Shown: positions 17,384 through 27,816, numbered from the stretch's first letter. The stretch is DNA of 64,000 nt from Acinetobacter courvalinii (GCF_014635545.1 NZ_BMDA01000005.1:163833-227832), one strand, 5' to 3'. Translations and numbers: made by a program. Notes: generated by a model from the sequence alone, not told the origin.

Positions 17384-18961
17384 ATGAAAAATATATGGAC
17401 ACAATTCGCACTGAGCATGACTTGTGCAGTACTAGTCGGCTGTGGCTCGGATCATGATTCCGATTCAACACCAACGCCTACACCGACTCCAACGCCTACA
17501 CCGACTCCAACGCCTACACCGACCCCAACACCGACCCCAACACCGACTCCAACGCCTACACCAACACCAACACCTACACCGACTCCAACTCCTACACCGA
17601 CCCCAGTCGTGGCTGACCGCTTTGTTGGTTCATGGTTAAGCGGCTTTTGTCATGAAGGTGCACGAACAAACTTAACTGTTTATAAAACTTCAGATAATAG
17701 TGTTCGCTTTACCACTGAAAAACGTCAGTTTGAAAAAGAAGATTGTACTGGGGCTGTGATCAAAACCTATAGTGTAGCTTCGGATGATGCTTTGCTCACC
17801 GAGATTGCCGCGACAGAAAGCAGTGGTACAACTACAGCAAACCGGGTGAAATATATTGATCGATATCGTCCGAATGGTATTGCTGCCGCCTATGGCTTTA
17901 AAGGTGAGGGGATGTGTGATGTACCCGCAACGGCAACCATCAAGGATATTCAAGCTTATATGGATGGCATTGATCCATCGAGGGCCGTAACCTGCTATAC
18001 CCGTACCAATGTTGAGGGCTATAGCTTATTTAAACCGACTGTAAAAAAAGCCACCGCAAGCTATCGCCTGTTAGACAACCAGAGCTCTCTCGAGAATTTC
18101 CTGATGCAAGCCAATGAGCAGGGGCATCAGGGCTTTGCCTTAGTCAGTCACTCTCTGGATGTAAAAAAGCCCAATAGTGATTTCCCTGAACCTAAGAATT
18201 TATATATTAAAAATAATGCTTCGACCGATAGCTATAGCTATAAAATCGCTGATGTCACCACCAATGTGGTAGCTAATGTTTATCTGTTCTGGTTAGCTGA
18301 AATTAAAAAACAAGGTGTTGCAGGCTTCGCGTATAAGTCATCTCTGGGTGAGTCACCACGCAATACTTATAAATATTTATTTGTTAAAAATGACAAAAAA
18401 CCAGCGACTTATAGTTATGACAACCGCTTCTTGACCGATACCAGCCGCGCTAATATTCTGACCGTATTTAACCAGCTCGGGGCTCAGGGCTGTAAGCTAA
18501 TTTATGCGGGCAGTACCTTTACCTATAATGGTACAACCAATGGCACGTTTTATGTACCCACCTGTGTAAACAGCAGTACTCATAACGGTACTTATAGTTA
18601 TCGCTATTTTGAAATGCCAAAAACCAGCGCGGGATTCTATGAGGACAATCCAACCAAGTTAGACCTGTTACTCAAACAGCAGGCCGCGGAAGGCTATCAC
18701 CTGATTGATAAGGATAATGCAATTGCGTTCTTTAATACCAAAGGCTATTTATTTGAACGTGATAGCAGCAGCACAAGCAATATTGAATCCAAGGTCTTTA
18801 ACGAAGATGCAATTTATAAACTCGATCTCGCGAGCGAGGTACAAAACCGATTACAAGATCAGGGTAATCTAGGCTGGTTTATCAATGTGAAATTAGGCTC
18901 GGTTTATAGTAATAACCCAACCTATTACGATTTAAGTTCAGGCGTGATTTTCCCGAATTAA
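17384..18961 (+). CDS. lipoprotein with a Thr-Pro repeat stalk
   Basis: A 525-residue probable surface lipoprotein of unknown role. The signal ends in the lipobox LVGC (Cys at about 20), followed by an acidic linker, then 23 Thr-Pro dipeptides (residues 29-74) and a large unrecognised region. The TP stretch should form an extended stalk across the envelope. The remainder contains several copies of a degenerate motif in which an LF(L/V)KN or YLF-type strand alternates with a helix such as NLLxxxxQGxxG (for example at FLMQANEQGHQGFAL, FNQLGAQGCKLIYAG, LLLKQQAAEGYHLI), suggesting an internal repeat of about 80-100 residues. Monocistronic with a terminator after it. Confidence 0.8.
   Translation: MKNIWTQFALSMTCAVLVGCGSDHDSDSTPTPTPTPTPTPTPTPTPTPTPTPTPTPTPTPTPTPTPTPTPTPTPVVADRFVGSWLSGFCHEGARTNLTVYKTSDNSVRFTTEKRQFEKEDCTGAVIKTYSVASDDALLTEIAATESSGTTTANRVKYIDRYRPNGIAAAYGFKGEGMCDVPATATIKDIQAYMDGIDPSRAVTCYTRTNVEGYSLFKPTVKKATASYRLLDNQSSLENFLMQANEQGHQGFALVSHSLDVKKPNSDFPEPKNLYIKNNASTDSYSYKIADVTTNVVANVYLFWLAEIKKQGVAGFAYKSSLGESPRNTYKYLFVKNDKKPATYSYDNRFLTDTSRANILTVFNQLGAQGCKLIYAGSTFTYNGTTNGTFYVPTCVNSSTHNGTYSYRYFEMPKTSAGFYEDNPTKLDLLLKQQAAEGYHLIDKDNAIAFFNTKGYLFERDSSSTSNIESKVFNEDAIYKLDLASEVQNRLQDQGNLGWFINVKLGSVYSNNPTYYDLSSGVIFPN
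17468..17605 (+). repeat. 138-bp tandem hexanucleotide array coding Thr-Pro
   Basis: ACNCCN hexamers in 23 copies, partly as higher-order 18-bp units, encode the TP stalk. Unit length is a multiple of three, so copy changes would alter stalk length without shifting frame. Confidence 0.95.
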
Positions 18962-18983
18962 GTCTTATTGTTCTATTAAAGAA

Positions 18984-19013
18984 AGAGCCGATTCATGTAT
19001 ATGGATTGGCTCT
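18984..19013. terminator. probable bidirectional terminator
   Basis: AGAGCC (18984-18989) pairs with GGCTCT (19008-19013) and the stem extends inward through GATTCA/TGGATT with a G-U and one mismatch. It lies between convergent genes. Confidence 0.65.
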
Positions 19014-19020
19014 TTGTTGC

Positions 19021-19956
19021 TTAGTAGATTTTTTCGTAGCCTTCGGCTCTGGTTTTAAAACGGCGGTGGAACCACATCCATTGCGTCGGTGCGATACGTA
19101 ATTGAGCTTCAATAATCTGATTGACCCGAATCGCATCACCCACTTCATTTTCGCTTGGCATATTGTCCACCATCGGTTCAATCAGTACTTTGTATTGTGG
19201 ATTACGGACATCACCGTAGCGATAAAAATACAGCGGAATTGCAACCGCTTTTGAAATTTTGAGTAAACGGCGATGTGCCGTGACCGTTGCTGCGGGGACA
19301 CCAAAGAACGGGGCCATGACACCTTGTTTCAAACCGAAATCCTGATCCGGGCTATACCAGATGGCGCCACCGTCTTTAAGGCGACGGATCAAGCCGCGCA
19401 TATCATCATGATCGATCTGGTGCTGATAAATGGTGGCACGGCAACGATAAATCAGCATATCCAGCATAGGATTGTTTTGTGGTCGATACACCACATCCGG
19501 CTCAAAATACTGGGCACAGATATAACCGCCGGCATCAAGCAAGGTACTGTGCGTCCCCAGTAACAGGATGCCTTTGCCTTGAGCCTTTGCTTCAGTGATA
19601 TGTTCTAAACCTTCAATGCTATGACGACCCTTAAACCATTGCGGGCAGTACCAGGCATTTAGGGTTTCAAACACCCCCAGCATCATATCAACAAAAACCT
19701 GCTTGGCCTGAGCTTCGACTTCCGCAGGTGACCATTCTGGAAAACAAAGTTCCAGATTTCGAAGGGTGGTTTTACGGCGTGACTTGAGCAGATGCCAGAA
19801 TAATCCTGCTAAGCCATGGGCCAAGCGCCACTGGATTGCCCACGGGAGAATGGCCAATAACATAAGGAAAAAAATGGCGATCCAGATTTTCCAATATTTG
19901 GGTAATAGAAATTCCCATTGAAATTCGCCAGGAATATAAGACTGCTTTTGACTCAT
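19021..19956 (-). CDS. lpxL: lipid A biosynthesis acyltransferase, LpxL/HtrB type
   Basis: Transfers a secondary acyl chain from acyl-ACP to lipid A at the inner membrane. The 311-residue protein has one N-terminal membrane helix (about 22-42) and the catalytic HX4D motif in GTHSTLLDAGG (H136, D141). YRPQNNPMLD, SPDQDFG, APFFGVP and the C-terminal APTQWMWFHRRFKTR resemble E. coli LpxL more than LpxM, which favours LpxL. The exact acyl chain and position are not predictable. Monocistronic. Confidence 0.8.
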   Translation of the reverse strand: MSQKQSYIPGEFQWEFLLPKYWKIWIAIFFLMLLAILPWAIQWRLAHGLAGLFWHLLKSRRKTTLRNLELCFPEWSPAEVEAQAKQVFVDMMLGVFETLNAWYCPQWFKGRHSIEGLEHITEAKAQGKGILLLGTHSTLLDAGGYICAQYFEPDVVYRPQNNPMLDMLIYRCRATIYQHQIDHDDMRGLIRRLKDGGAIWYSPDQDFGLKQGVMAPFFGVPAATVTAHRRLLKISKAVAIPLYFYRYGDVRNPQYKVLIEPMVDNMPSENEVGDAIRVNQIIEAQLRIAPTQWMWFHRRFKTRAEGYEKIY

Positions 19957-20156
19957 AAACTTAGTAGAGTAAATAATGTTGAATTTTGGAGCAGTGTAAC
20001 ATGAAGTGCACCTGAGAATATGCCCACACGCTTTGGTTCGGCTGCTACTCGACGGAAAATGAATGAGAGTTTTTTGCTTGTTGTACTGCTGTAATACAAT
20101 GAGCTCATACCTGACTTAATTAAGATTAAGCCCCATACAACAAAAAAAGGTGAAGG

Positions 20157-20702
20157 ATGATGAATATTCAGGAAATATCACAAGGAAAGAAAGTCGATGC
20201 TCAGCAAATGATCGAGTTTTATGATCAGCTAGAGGAAATAGACTGTGCATTGATGTATGGTCGCTGGAAAGGATATGAGGTCATCACTGGGCATCCAATG
20301 AATGGTCTGTTAGCGCAGGCAAACTGGTATGGAAAATTATTGATAGATCAGGAAACGGTCTATCCCCTAGTGTTGCTGAATACCAAAAAAACAGCGTTAT
20401 TTTTCATTGATCCCAAGTGGCTGCCTTTAAATCTGGATTTTAAATTTTTGAAAAAAAATGCCAAGTCTCTGGCTGGTGGCTTGAAACTTCTAAAAACCAA
20501 AGACAGTAAGGCCCGTTTAAGGATGACTGAGTTTCGAGGGAAAATATCAGCCACGATGATTTATGATGAAAAGCCGATACACGATGTGTTTCGAAAAATA
20601 GATGAAAATACCGTATTGGGCTGGATGGATCTGAAACAGCAGCCCCAGCCTTATTTCTTTATTCTGCAACGCGATGAGAACAGCTCGCTTGGTTTTGAGT
20701 GA
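20157..20702 (+). CDS. GXWXG plus DUF4334 domain protein
   Basis: A 181-residue cytoplasmic protein. The N-terminal GXWXG domain shows GRWKGYEVITGHPMNGLL (about 35-52) and the C-terminal DUF4334 domain shows RLRMTEFRGKISATMIYDEK (about 121-140), IHDVFRKIDENTVLGWMD and YFFILQRD. The two domains usually occur together in small lipocalin-like proteins of unknown ligand. Two ATG codons stand in tandem (20157 and 20160) behind AAGG; the first is used. It lies upstream of the macro-domain gene but 132 bases away, so separate transcription is possible. Confidence 0.82.
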   Translation: MMNIQEISQGKKVDAQQMIEFYDQLEEIDCALMYGRWKGYEVITGHPMNGLLAQANWYGKLLIDQETVYPLVLLNTKKTALFFIDPKWLPLNLDFKFLKKNAKSLAGGLKLLKTKDSKARLRMTEFRGKISATMIYDEKPIHDVFRKIDENTVLGWMDLKQQPQPYFFILQRDENSSLGFE

Positions 20703-20834
20703 GTTCATGTTCTATCAGAATTTACCTGTTGCGAATTGAAGCTTAGGTCAAATTGTACCTACACTTTTAAATCTAAAAGATAAAGCGCATGCTTTTATCG
20801 ATAGGCTAATCATTATTTCGATCAGGAGATCAGG

Positions 20835-21362
20835 GTGAAAACGATAAACATCATTCAGGGAGATATTACTCAGATTGCCGTAGATGCGATTGTAAATGCA
20901 GCGAATACTTCATTGCTTGGCGGTGGTGGCGTGGATGGCGCAATTCATCGAAAAGGCGGCGCAGCGATTTTGGCAGATTGTCAAAAAATAAGGGCAAAAC
21001 AGGGCGGCTGTGCGGTTGGTGAAGCGGTTATGACCACTGCTGGAAATCTGCCTGCAAAATATGTCATTCATACCGTTGGACCCACTTGGGTCGATGGACA
21101 GCACGATGAAGCGTTATTGTTGGAAAATGCGTATCGGAATAGTTTTAAACTGGCTGAAAATTTGCACCTACAAAGTGTGGCATTTCCAAATATTTCCACA
21201 GGAATTTATCGTTTTCCTAAACAGCAGGCTGCTCAAATTGCGTTAAAAACAATTGCTGAGCAATTAAAACAAAGTCAGTTTATAACAGACGTCATTTTTG
21301 TCTGCTTTGATGATGAGAATTTTAATATTTATCAGTCATTAAAAGAGAATTTTAAGATATAA
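20835..21362 (+). CDS. macro-domain ADP-ribose hydrolase
   Basis: A 175-residue single macro domain of the MacroD/YmdB type, which removes ADP-ribose from proteins or deacetylates O-acetyl-ADP-ribose. Diagnostic segments are [19 protein letters not shown] at about 10-28, the loop [14 protein letters not shown], and [17 protein letters not shown] near residue 117. A GTG start at 20835 follows AGGAG at 20824-20828 with good spacing. Whether it also modulates RNase III, as reported for E. coli YmdB, cannot be judged. Confidence 0.9.
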   Translation: MKTINIIQGDITQIAVDAIVNAANTSLLGGGGVDGAIHRKGGAAILADCQKIRAKQGGCAVGEAVMTTAGNLPAKYVIHTVGPTWVDGQHDEALLLENAYRNSFKLAENLHLQSVAFPNISTGIYRFPKQQAAQIALKTIAEQLKQSQFITDVIFVCFDDENFNIYQSLKENFKI

Positions 21363-21421
21363 CCTCCGATTTGATTTTAAATAGAGCATCTATCCCGAAC
21401 AGATAGATGCTCACTGGTTAT

Positions 21422-23335
21422 TTAATTGCCTTTGCTGAGATTTTCCAGCTCATCCCAACGTTCCAGCTTTTCTAGCAATAACTCGTCAATTTCTGCGAGA
21501 CGCTGGCTGGCCTGAGTCGCTGCATTGGCATCGCTGACAAACCATGAACCATCAGCCAGTTTCTCTGATAAGGTGGCTTGTTCAGTCTCTAATGCTTCAA
21601 TTTCAGCAGGCAACTGTTCAAGCGCACGCTGATCTTTATAGCTGAGTTTTACTTTCTTCGGTGCAGTAGCGTTTGCAGCTGCGGCAGCCGCTTCAGCTTT
21701 GGCTTGTGCCTTTTTCACATCACTTTTCTGATCAACGACTTTCTGGTCTGGACGTTGTTCTAGATAGTCCTGATAGCCACCGATATATTCATCAATATTA
21801 CCTTTGCCATCAAATACCCAGGTTGAGGTCACAACGTTATCCATAAAGGCACGGTCATGCGAGATCAGCAGCAAGGTGCCTTTGTATTCCGATAACATTT
21901 CTTCCAGCAACTCAAGCGTCACCATATCCAGGTCATTGGTTGGCTCATCCATCACGATCAGGTTGGATGGCTTGAGTAACAATTTTGCGAGAAGAATACG
22001 GTTGCGTTCACCACCAGAAAGCGCTTTAACAGGGGTGCGGGCACGTTCTGGAGAGAACAGGAAATCTTGTAAATAGCTATAGATATGACGGCGGTTACCA
22101 TTGACATCGACGAAGTCTGAGCCTTCTGAAACGTTGGCCATCACGGTCTTTTCCAGATCAAGCGCATTACGTAACTGGTCAAAATAGGCGATTTCAAGCT
22201 GAGTACCAGTCTTGACTGAACCGCCATGTTCGATTTCACCCAGAATGGCTTTGATCAAGGTGGTTTTACCGACACCGTTGTCACCGACCAGACCGATGCG
22301 GTCGCCACGCAACACGATGGCAGAGAAATCTTTAATCAGGGCTTTGCTGTCGTAACTCACACTCAGGTTTTCAATTTCAAACACTAGCTTACCAGAGCGA
22401 TTGGCTTCCTGGGTTGCCATGCTGACCTTGCCTTGTTGTGAACGACGTGCCTTAGACTGTTCACGCAAGTCTTTCAAGGCACGGACACGACCTTCGTTAC
22501 GGGTACGACGTGCTTTAATACCTTGACGAATCCAGGCTTCTTCTTCAGCTAACTTTTTATCGAATAGAGCATTCTGCTTTTCTTCTGCTTCCATTTGCTG
22601 TGCTTTGAGGTCGAGATAACGTGAATAGTTACCTTCGTAGCTCCGCAAAATACCACGGTCCAGCTCGACAATACGGGTTGCGATACTGTCAACAAATGAA
22701 CGGTCATGCGAGATAAATAGTAGGGTCAGATTATTCTGATCCAGTAAGAATTTTTCGAGCCATTCGATACTTTCGACATCGAGGTGGTTAGTGGGCTCGT
22801 CCAGTAACAGGACATCGGGTTGAGTCAGTAAAGCACGCGCCAACAGTACGCGACGTTTACGTCCGCCTGATAAATCTGCCAAGTCAGCATTCGGATCAAG
22901 TCCCATTTTACTGAGAATCGAGTTGACCTTGTTTTCGAGCGCCCAGCCATCGAGTTGATCGAGTTTGTGCTGCAGCATGCCCATACGGTCACAGGCTTCC
23001 ATATCGCCCAGTACGCAGGCATCGCTGGCTTCATGATATTCTTTTAAGACATTGGCAGCTTCGCCAGCACCCTCGGCCACGATATCTGCAACTTTACCTG
23101 AGTCCATCGGGACGTCTTGGGCTAACATTGAAACAGTTAAACCGTTTTGAATGGAAACTTCGCCGTTATCCGGTAACAGGCTTCCCTCAATCAGTTTTAA
23201 TAAAGTAGACTTACCTTCGCCATTACGACCAATTAAACAGACTCGTTCGCCACGTTCCAGGTTAAAGTTCGCGCCGTCGAGTAAGGCAGGTCCGCCAAAT
23301 GCGAGATGGACATCCCTTAAAGTAATATAGGCCAT
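21422..23335 (-). CDS. uup: ABC-F ATPase, Uup family
   Basis: A 637-residue soluble ABC-F protein with two ATPase cassettes and no membrane region. Cassette one has GRNGEGKST (37-45), an LSGG signature and LLLDEPTNHLD; cassette two has GDNGVGKTT, LSGGERNRILLAKLL and VMDEPTNDLD. After cassette two there is an Ala/Lys linker and a C-terminal coiled coil (about 560-635) as in Uup. ABC-F proteins act at the ribosome; Uup is also linked to DNA transposon excision and replication-transcription stress in E. coli. It is divergent from slyX. Confidence 0.92.
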   Translation of the reverse strand: MAYITLRDVHLAFGGPALLDGANFNLERGERVCLIGRNGEGKSTLLKLIEGSLLPDNGEVSIQNGLTVSMLAQDVPMDSGKVADIVAEGAGEAANVLKEYHEASDACVLGDMEACDRMGMLQHKLDQLDGWALENKVNSILSKMGLDPNADLADLSGGRKRRVLLARALLTQPDVLLLDEPTNHLDVESIEWLEKFLLDQNNLTLLFISHDRSFVDSIATRIVELDRGILRSYEGNYSRYLDLKAQQMEAEEKQNALFDKKLAEEEAWIRQGIKARRTRNEGRVRALKDLREQSKARRSQQGKVSMATQEANRSGKLVFEIENLSVSYDSKALIKDFSAIVLRGDRIGLVGDNGVGKTTLIKAILGEIEHGGSVKTGTQLEIAYFDQLRNALDLEKTVMANVSEGSDFVDVNGNRRHIYSYLQDFLFSPERARTPVKALSGGERNRILLAKLLLKPSNLIVMDEPTNDLDMVTLELLEEMLSEYKGTLLLISHDRAFMDNVVTSTWVFDGKGNIDEYIGGYQDYLEQRPDQKVVDQKSDVKKAQAKAEAAAAAANATAPKKVKLSYKDQRALEQLPAEIEALETEQATLSEKLADGSWFVSDANAATQASQRLAEIDELLLEKLERWDELENLSKGN

Positions 23336-23367
23336 AATGTTTCCTAAAAGTTCAGATGAGGTCTGAA

Positions 23368-23613
23368 ATGACTAAACCACAAAATTTTGATGATCACGCG
23401 TCATTTTCCGCACCCATTGAAGATTTGCAAGTCCGAATTGCATTTTTAGATGATTTAGTTGAACAATTGAATCAACAACTGGCACTTCAGACCCAAGAAA
23501 TAGCCGATCTAAAAAAACAGATGCAACTGTTATATCGTCGGGTTGAATCGTCGGATTTATCGGACGGGATTGCGCCTTTTGATCCGATGAGTGATAAACC
23601 GCCGCATTATTAA
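23368..23613 (+). CDS. slyX: SlyX-family protein
   Basis: A small coiled-coil protein of unknown biochemical role. The 81-residue product has the SlyX pattern: IEDLQVRIAFLDDLVEQLNQ (about 16-35), a heptad helix to about residue 58, and the conserved end DKPPHY. ATG 23368 is preferred over 23356 because GAGG at 23358-23361 is correctly spaced from it. Divergent from uup with 32 bases between starts. Confidence 0.9.
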   Translation: MTKPQNFDDHASFSAPIEDLQVRIAFLDDLVEQLNQQLALQTQEIADLKKQMQLLYRRVESSDLSDGIAPFDPMSDKPPHY

Positions 23614-23845
23614 GCGATTTGCCATCATAAAATACCTGTTGAATAGAGATTCAAGAATCAGAGATGTATTTATTGTGTATTTCTGGCATTCATCATATTT
23701 TAAACTTTAGAAAAATAAGGTTAGATAACTGCGATCTCTTCAAGTTTGAATGATAAATCAAAGTCTTGAAAGTCGACTGTAAGGAAAGCTTGCCTTTTGG
23801 ATTCAAGTTATGTAACGCTAATAAAAGGACATTTTGGGCAACTTT

Positions 23846-24295
23846 ATGAGTAATATTGGAATTTGGATCACAGTTGCGATTGTACTGTTTGTACTTGGCT
23901 CGATTTTTGGCTTACGTGTCAGTCCCCGAGAAAAAGCATTGGGCATGATGCGCGATCAGGCACGAAAAATGGGTTTGCATCCACGTTTAATCGCCGCACC
24001 AGAATGGACGAAAATTCCAATGGCATCAGAAAAGCGTGCCAGCATGGTGGCTTATTATAGTGTCCTGATTCCAGATGCCCGCCTGCCGCTTATGCGCGCA
24101 AGAGTGGTGGATGGCAAGCTTCAGGTCGTGCAAGGTGATCAGAAATTTAATGATTTAACCATTGCATTAACAGGAGTTTATGCTATTGATATGCAGGCAA
24201 ACTGTGTTGGGCTATATTGGGATGAAGAAACTGACTTAAAAGCCACACAGCTTGAACAGATAAAAACTTATTTACATGAATTGGCTCAACGCTAA
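23846..24295 (+). CDS. membrane-anchored protein of unknown function
   Basis: A 149-residue protein with one N-terminal transmembrane helix (about 3-24) then a small soluble domain with motifs VSPREKALGMMRDQARKMGL and CVGLYWDEETD. The family is not recognised; it looks like a conserved Acinetobacter protein preceding topA. A TTG at 23834 is an alternative start with AGGA four bases upstream, adding four residues; the ATG has no good ribosome site at normal spacing. It ends 33 bases before topA, so the two may be co-transcribed. Confidence 0.75.
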   Translation: MSNIGIWITVAIVLFVLGSIFGLRVSPREKALGMMRDQARKMGLHPRLIAAPEWTKIPMASEKRASMVAYYSVLIPDARLPLMRARVVDGKLQVVQGDQKFNDLTIALTGVYAIDMQANCVGLYWDEETDLKATQLEQIKTYLHELAQR

Positions 24296-24328
24296 TTTAT
24301 TGATTGAACACAGGAAAAACGATTTATT

Positions 24329-26968
24329 ATGGCGAAAACTCCACGCTCTGCTTCAGAAAGCACAGCAGCTTCCGCGTCTGCTGCAAAGAAACGTGCCTTA
24401 GTGATTGTGGAGTCGCCTGCAAAAGCGAAAACAATTAATAAATATTTAGGCTCACAGTTTGTGGTGAAGTCATCGGTCGGTCATGTCCGTGATTTACCGA
24501 CAGGCGGCGGAGCGAAGTCTAGCGAAAAGAAGCCGGCAACGCGTGTCAAGCTGACTGAACAGCAAAAAGCGGAAAAAGCCCAATCTGCACTGATTAACCG
24601 TATGGGTGTTGATCCGGAACATGACTGGATCGCCCATTATGAAGTGCTGCCGGGCAAAGAACATGTGGTTGCCGAACTGAAAAAACTTGCCAAAGATGCC
24701 GATGCTATCTATCTCGCAACGGATTTGGATAGAGAAGGGGAAGCGATTGCCTGGCATTTAAGAGAAGTAATTGGTGGAGATGACAGTCGTTACCATCGTG
24801 TGGTCTTTAACGAGATTACCCAAAATGCCATTCAGGAAGCGTTTAAACAGCCAACACGTCTCGATTTGAACCGTGTCAATGCACAACAGGCACGTCGTTT
24901 CCTTGACCGTGTGGTGGGCTTTATGGTGTCGCCATTGCTGTGGGAAAAGATTGCCCGTGGCTTATCGGCAGGCCGTGTACAATCGGTTGCAGTCAAACTG
25001 GTGGTCGAGCGTGAACGTGAAATCCGGGCCTTTATCCCGGAAGAATACTGGCAGGTATTTGCAGATACCTTGTCGAAGAAAGATGACATTCGTCTGGAAG
25101 CTGTGAAACAAGCCGGTAAGACGCTTAAGCTCAAGAATAAAGCTGAAACCGATGCGTTATTGAACGTATTAAAAGATGCTGAATATAAGGTGGCATTACG
25201 CGAAGATAAACCGACCAAGGTGAATCCAAGTGCACCGTATATCACCTCGACCCTGCAGCAGGCAGCAAGTACCCGTCTAGGTTTCTCGGTGAAGAAAACC
25301 ATGATGCTGGCACAGCGTTTGTATGAAGGTGGTTTTATTACCTATATGCGTACCGACTCAACCTTCTTGAGTGATGACGCGGTGAATATGGTGCGTAATC
25401 ATATTCAGCAAAATTTTGGTGAAAAATATGTGCCGGCCAAGCCAAACCGTTATGGCAATAAAGCAGGCGCGCAAGAAGCGCATGAAGCGATTCGTCCATC
25501 CGATGTTGGATTGACGGGTGACAAACTTGCAGGTGTTGAGCGTGATGCTCAGCGTTTATATGATTTGATCTGGCGTCAATTTGTCGCTTGTCAAATGACA
25601 CCAGCAGAATATTTATCTTCGACGTTGACCGTTGAAGCGGCAAATGTTGAGTTAAAGGCCAAAGGCCGTACTCTAGTCTTTGATGGTTTTACCCGTGTGC
25701 GTGGTGCAAACAAATCAGATGATGATGTGTTGCTGCCAGCAGTGAAAGTCGGCGAAGTGCTCAAGTTAGAAAAGCTTGATCCAAGCCAGCACTTTACCAA
25801 ACCACCTGCACGTTTTACCGAAGCATCTTTAGTTAAAGAACTTGAGAAAAAAGGCATTGGCCGTCCATCGACCTATGCTGCCATTATCTCAACCATTCAA
25901 GAACGTGGTTATGTGAAACTGGAAAACCGTCGTCTCTTTGCCGAGAAGATGGGTGAGATCGTGACGGATCGTCTGGATGAAAGTTTTAATAACCTGATGA
26001 ACTATGCTTTCACTGCAGATTTAGAAGGTCAGTTAGACCGTGTTGCGACAGGTGAGCGTAACTGGAAAGAGCTATTAGACACCTTCTACGGTGACTTTAA
26101 AAAGCGTTTGACCAATGCACAGGGCGAAAGCGGCATGCGCCGTAACCAGCCGGTTGAAGTGCCAGATGTACCATGTCCTGAATGTGCGCGCCCAATGCAG
26201 GTACGTACCGGAACAACAGGCGTATTCCTGGGATGTTCAGGTTATAACCTGCCACCAAAAGAGCGTTGTAAGGGTACACTGAATCTAACACCAGTCGAGT
26301 CTTTAGCTGCATTGTCGGATGATGATGGTGCTGAAACCGCTGACTTGATGTCGAAACATCGTTGTCCTAAATGTGGTACGGCGATGGACAGCTATGTGGT
26401 TGACGGGGGGCGTAAATTACATGTCTGTGGTAATAACCCAGATTGTGATGGCTACGAAGTCGAAGAAGGTGAATTCAAGATCAAGGGCTATGATGGCCCA
26501 ACCATTCCATGTGATAAATGTGATGGTGAAATGCAGTTGAAAACTGGCCGTTTTGGTCCGTATTTTGCCTGCTCAAGCTGCGACAATACCCGTAAGGTCT
26601 TGAAGAGTGGTCAGCCAGCACCTCCACGTGTTGATCCGATCAAAATGGAACACTTGCGCTCAACCAAGCATGATGATTTCTTTGTGTTGCGTGATGGCGC
26701 GGCTGGTTTATTCCTGGCTGCAAGTAAATTCCCGAAAATTCGTGAAACACGCGCGCCGAAAGTAGCCGAATTACGAAGTGTTGCGGAACAGCTTGATCCG
26801 AAGTATCAATTCCTGCTGCAAGCGCCAGATGTTGATCCTGAAGGCAATCCAACCGTGGTGAAATTTAGTCGTAAGAACCAGTCACAATATGTGGGTTCTG
26901 AAACGGCTGAAGGCAAACAAACCAAGTGGAGTCTGGTGTTCCAAGACGGAAAATGGGTAGAAGGCTAA
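24329..26968 (+). CDS. topA: DNA topoisomerase I
   Basis: Type IA enzyme that relaxes negative supercoils. The 879-residue protein has the TOPRIM domain (VIVESPAK 25-32, DLDREGE 132-138) and the active-site tyrosine in [10 protein letters not shown] (Y339). Beyond residue 620 come zinc-finger modules: [27 protein letters not shown] and CDKC/CSSC. A last, cysteine-poor basic segment follows. The start [11 protein letters not shown] is an Ala/Ser-rich extension typical of the genus. A strong terminator follows. Confidence 0.98.
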   Translation: MAKTPRSASESTAASASAAKKRALVIVESPAKAKTINKYLGSQFVVKSSVGHVRDLPTGGGAKSSEKKPATRVKLTEQQKAEKAQSALINRMGVDPEHDWIAHYEVLPGKEHVVAELKKLAKDADAIYLATDLDREGEAIAWHLREVIGGDDSRYHRVVFNEITQNAIQEAFKQPTRLDLNRVNAQQARRFLDRVVGFMVSPLLWEKIARGLSAGRVQSVAVKLVVEREREIRAFIPEEYWQVFADTLSKKDDIRLEAVKQAGKTLKLKNKAETDALLNVLKDAEYKVALREDKPTKVNPSAPYITSTLQQAASTRLGFSVKKTMMLAQRLYEGGFITYMRTDSTFLSDDAVNMVRNHIQQNFGEKYVPAKPNRYGNKAGAQEAHEAIRPSDVGLTGDKLAGVERDAQRLYDLIWRQFVACQMTPAEYLSSTLTVEAANVELKAKGRTLVFDGFTRVRGANKSDDDVLLPAVKVGEVLKLEKLDPSQHFTKPPARFTEASLVKELEKKGIGRPSTYAAIISTIQERGYVKLENRRLFAEKMGEIVTDRLDESFNNLMNYAFTADLEGQLDRVATGERNWKELLDTFYGDFKKRLTNAQGESGMRRNQPVEVPDVPCPECARPMQVRTGTTGVFLGCSGYNLPPKERCKGTLNLTPVESLAALSDDDGAETADLMSKHRCPKCGTAMDSYVVDGGRKLHVCGNNPDCDGYEVEEGEFKIKGYDGPTIPCDKCDGEMQLKTGRFGPYFACSSCDNTRKVLKSGQPAPPRVDPIKMEHLRSTKHDDFFVLRDGAAGLFLAASKFPKIRETRAPKVAELRSVAEQLDPKYQFLLQAPDVDPEGNPTVVKFSRKNQSQYVGSETAEGKQTKWSLVFQDGKWVEG

Positions 26969-26982
26969 ATATTCAGATTTAA

Positions 26983-27012
26983 AAAAATGCTAGCACTTGC
27001 TAGCATTTTTTA
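26983..27012 (+). terminator. intrinsic terminator of topA
   Basis: 12-bp stem AAAAATGCTAGC/GCTAGCATTTTT with loop ACTT, rich in T at its 3' side. Confidence 0.88.
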
Positions 27013-27057
27013 TCGCATCAAGAAAAACAAGAAATATATTTTTATTGGGGAAATGAT

Positions 27058-27816
27058 ATGTGGAAAAATATTCGGGTCGCGATTTTGCTGGTCGTGTTGC
27101 TGGTGGTCGCCGTGAATGCCTATCGTGATCAGAATCAGGACTGGAATCAACCGATTCATATTTTATTGCATCCGATTAATGCTGATGGTTTAGCGACCAC
27201 ACAACAGTATATTCAACAATTACAGCAAGATGACTTTGCTGAGGTGAAACAGTATTTAGAGAAAAATAGCCAGCAGTATCGCGGACAAAGCAGCTATTTC
27301 ATGATTCAGATTGGACGCGAGTTACAGCAAGTACCTCCAAAGATGTCTGAACAGCCGAGTATCTTGAACAATATCTTGTGGAGCCTGAAATTCAGATTCT
27401 ATGCATGGGAACAGCATCAATCGGGAGATGGTTCACCAAGCTTGACGCTATATCTGAATTATTATGATCCGAAGCAGAGCAGGGAATTGAAGCATTCGAC
27501 TGCGCTGGAGCGTGGACGAATCGGCTCGGTCAATTTATTTGCTTCACCCAAACAGGCTGCACAGAACAATGTGGTGTTGGTACATGAATTACTACACGGG
27601 TTTGGCGCGACAGATAAATATAATTTGAATAATGGCGAACCGATTTTCCCGATTGGCTATGCCCAAGCCGATCAGCAGCCTTTATATCCACAAACTGAAG
27701 CTGAAATTATGGGAGGAAGAATTCCCTTATCCGAACATAAAAGTAAAATGCCCAATGACCTGAATGAAACGGTAATCAGTATTTTAACGGCCAGGGAAGT
27801 GGGGTGGATCAAGTAA
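27058..27816 (+). CDS. putative secreted or anchored zinc metallopeptidase
   Basis: A 252-residue protein, family not recognised. Residues 4-22 are a hydrophobic anchor or signal, so the rest should be periplasmic. HELLHGFGATD at 176-186 is a full HExxHxxGxxD zinc motif (H176, E177, H180, D186) as in metzincin-like and related peptidases. IMGGRIPL about residue 221 supplies a downstream Met that could act as a Met-turn. Good AT-rich leader with GGGGAAATGAT near the start. Peptidase activity is inferred from the motif only. It is flanked by topA and the HdeD-like gene without an obvious operon. Confidence 0.75.
   Translation: MWKNIRVAILLVVLLVVAVNAYRDQNQDWNQPIHILLHPINADGLATTQQYIQQLQQDDFAEVKQYLEKNSQQYRGQSSYFMIQIGRELQQVPPKMSEQPSILNNILWSLKFRFYAWEQHQSGDGSPSLTLYLNYYDPKQSRELKHSTALERGRIGSVNLFASPKQAAQNNVVLVHELLHGFGATDKYNLNNGEPIFPIGYAQADQQPLYPQTEAEIMGGRIPLSEHKSKMPNDLNETVISILTAREVGWIK

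Noticed and set aside
23778-23794. Second GacA-box-like TGTAAG...CTTG sequence
   Set aside because: The spacer is 5 instead of 6 bases and the right arm reads CTTGCC, so it is not a palindrome. The region lacks GGA repeats.
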